Positions 5,909 through 6,842 of a stretch of DNA of 6,842 nt are shown in pieces (within the stretch, counting starts at the first letter, position 1; each line of letters begins with the position of its first letter). Below the pieces are notes generated by a model. It ran no database searches. It worked only from the letters and a program-made list of their open reading frames with translations, and was not told the DNA's origin. The stretch is from Deltaproteobacteria bacterium. GTDB taxonomy: Bacteria > Desulfobacterota > Desulfobacteria > Desulfobacterales > ETH-SRB1. A program made the translations under genes and the position numbers. The DNA lies in NCBI GenBank assembly GCA_030627475.1, contig DAOURZ010000072.1, forward strand, positions 1 through 6,842. Reading direction: 5' to 3'.

Positions 5909-6842
5909 ATGAATTCAGGGATTGTCGATTGTCAATTAAAAAGAGCCTTTAGAGCTTTGCGCCTTTGCGGTCGAATGTTACTTTTTTTTTGCTTTTTCCT
6001 TTCTATCCTTTTTATGCCAAAAGGTGACGCAGATTTTTTTCTGACCACATCGGTTTTGTTTCCCTGTCCGGTGTACGCACAGGATACCTTTTATACAATT
6101 CATGTTAGTTCGTACAGGATCCGGGAAAATGCTGTCGAAAAGGTATCTCGCCTTGAAAAATCCGGTTTTGAGGCTTTTTACAGGCATGAACATGTAAAGG
6201 GCAAAGCAATGTGGTACAGGGTTTATATAGGCAGGTTTGGTTCCCGAAACAACGCAAAAGAAATGGCCGAGGTATTGAAGCGGAAAAAAGCAATATCATA
6301 CTATGATATAATGGATGTAAATTATGATATACATGATTCGGAGGATAAGAATATTTTATCAGATCAACCCGAAGGGAAAAATGCTGATCCTGCCGGTGAA
6401 TCCCTTGACTTCGATTTTGATATATTTGTAGAGGATACGGAACCCGAAGGACAGATTGCCGGACAGAGGCTATTCGATCTTGGAGGATTTATCCGGGTTA
6501 CCGGAGCTCTAGATACGGAAGATGACAAGGCCGGTGATCACACCCGGATGGTACGTAATACGATACGGCTGGAGGGAAAGTGGAATCCGGTACAGGAAAC
6601 AAGCCGTCTTCGTAATAATTCCAGCAGTAGTTTTTATTTGCTGACATCCGTAGAATGGGACTATCTCCGGTTTGGGCAGGATCATTCGTCAGAGGATTGC
6701 GACATCAAGCTTTTTGAAGGGTATTTTTACTGGTCACGCAAGCCTGTGGATCTCAGAGTGGGACGGCAGATTGTTCGTTGGGGAAAGACCGATCAGATCA
6801 GCCCTGTAGATAATCTCAACCCACAGGATTTACGCGAATTTA
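5909..6842 (+). CDS. Outer-membrane beta-barrel protein with N-terminal SPOR domain, cut by the window end
   Basis: The frame is open from a stop at 5882-5884 to the window end (311 codons from 5909). The N-terminus contains two hydrophobic stretches (MLLFFCFFLSILFM, 23-36; FFLTTSVLFPCPVYA, 43-57) with likely signal cleavage at VYA|Q57-58. A SPOR domain follows at about 60-136: FYTIHVSSYRIRENAVEKV, then SGFEAFYR, WYRVYIGRFGSRNNAKEMAEV; SPOR domains bind denuded septal peptidoglycan. Residues 138-188 are an acidic linker (LDFDFDIFVEDTEPEG). From 189 strands of a DUF1302-like barrel appear, with LRVGRQIVRWGKTDQISPV and DNLNPQDLRE (282-310). The start is uncertain: ATG 5909 has GGGG upstream and gives basic residues before the hydrophobic core; ATG 5975 lacks a ribosome binding site. 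It follows the LolA-like gene and probably forms an envelope export or lipid-transport pair with it. Confidence 0.85.
   Translation, partial: MNSGIVDCQLKRAFRALRLCGRMLLFFCFFLSILFMPKGDADFFLTTSVLFPCPVYAQDTFYTIHVSSYRIRENAVEKVSRLEKSGFEAFYRHEHVKGKAMWYRVYIGRFGSRNNAKEMAEVLKRKKAISYYDIMDVNYDIHDSEDKNILSDQPEGKNADPAGESLDFDFDIFVEDTEPEGQIAGQRLFDLGGFIRVTGALDTEDDKAGDHTRMVRNTIRLEGKWNPVQETSRLRNNSSSSFYLLTSVEWDYLRFGQDHSSEDCDIKLFEGYFYWSRKPVDLRVGRQIVRWGKTDQISPVDNLNPQDLREF

Overview
The window looks like chromosomal DNA of a Gram-negative (diderm) bacterium of moderately low GC. The evidence for two membranes is a lipobox protein, a LolA-like outer-membrane lipoprotein-sorting protein and an outer-membrane beta-barrel carrying a SPOR domain. 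The style of the secreted proteins (beta-helix with an 'NPKFxD...SPCxDxGxPGAEYNDPDGxRxDMGAYGGP' tail, 'AEYYIDTDPG' repeats, and a C-terminal 'YTQAELDEAV...DGKVSLEEAIHALQ' EF-hand tail) suggests Desulfobacterota, perhaps Desulfobacterales. That placement is inference from memory of such proteins, not a search result.

Left part (1-2275, minus strand): three genes point leftward. A TatD-family metal-dependent hydrolase (1493-2275) comes first, then a low-molecular-weight protein tyrosine phosphatase (855-1337), then a lipoprotein that runs off the window start (1-723). The gaps are 155 and 131 bases, so co-transcription is possible but not shown.

Middle (2276-2699): a 424-base divergent intergenic region without a convincing gene. 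It holds a candidate promoter for tatD, a perfect 11-bp AT-rich hairpin, a 76-base imperfect inverted repeat, and two copies of a 26-28 bp motif. A third copy lies upstream of the phosphatase gene. Each copy is oriented toward the gene it precedes.

Right part (2700-6842, plus strand): two secreted proteins lie 49 bases apart and are probably one operon. One is a right-handed beta-helix protein. The other has three 76-77-residue 'EYYID' repeats, a CnaB/carboxypeptidase-regulatory-like domain and an EF-hand-like tail. After 133 bases comes an exported LolA-like protein. A short gap of degenerate repeats follows, then the start of an outer-membrane protein with an unusual order: signal sequence, SPOR domain, acidic linker, DUF1302-like beta-barrel. 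The last two genes resemble the LolA-like plus barrel pairs often found with RND/MMPL exporters. No such exporter is visible here, and the barrel gene is cut by the window end.

The observations most worth following are the SPOR-to-barrel fusion, the three-copy intergenic motif, and the large inverted repeat around one copy just upstream of the beta-helix gene. No RNA gene, CRISPR array or intact insertion sequence was recognised.
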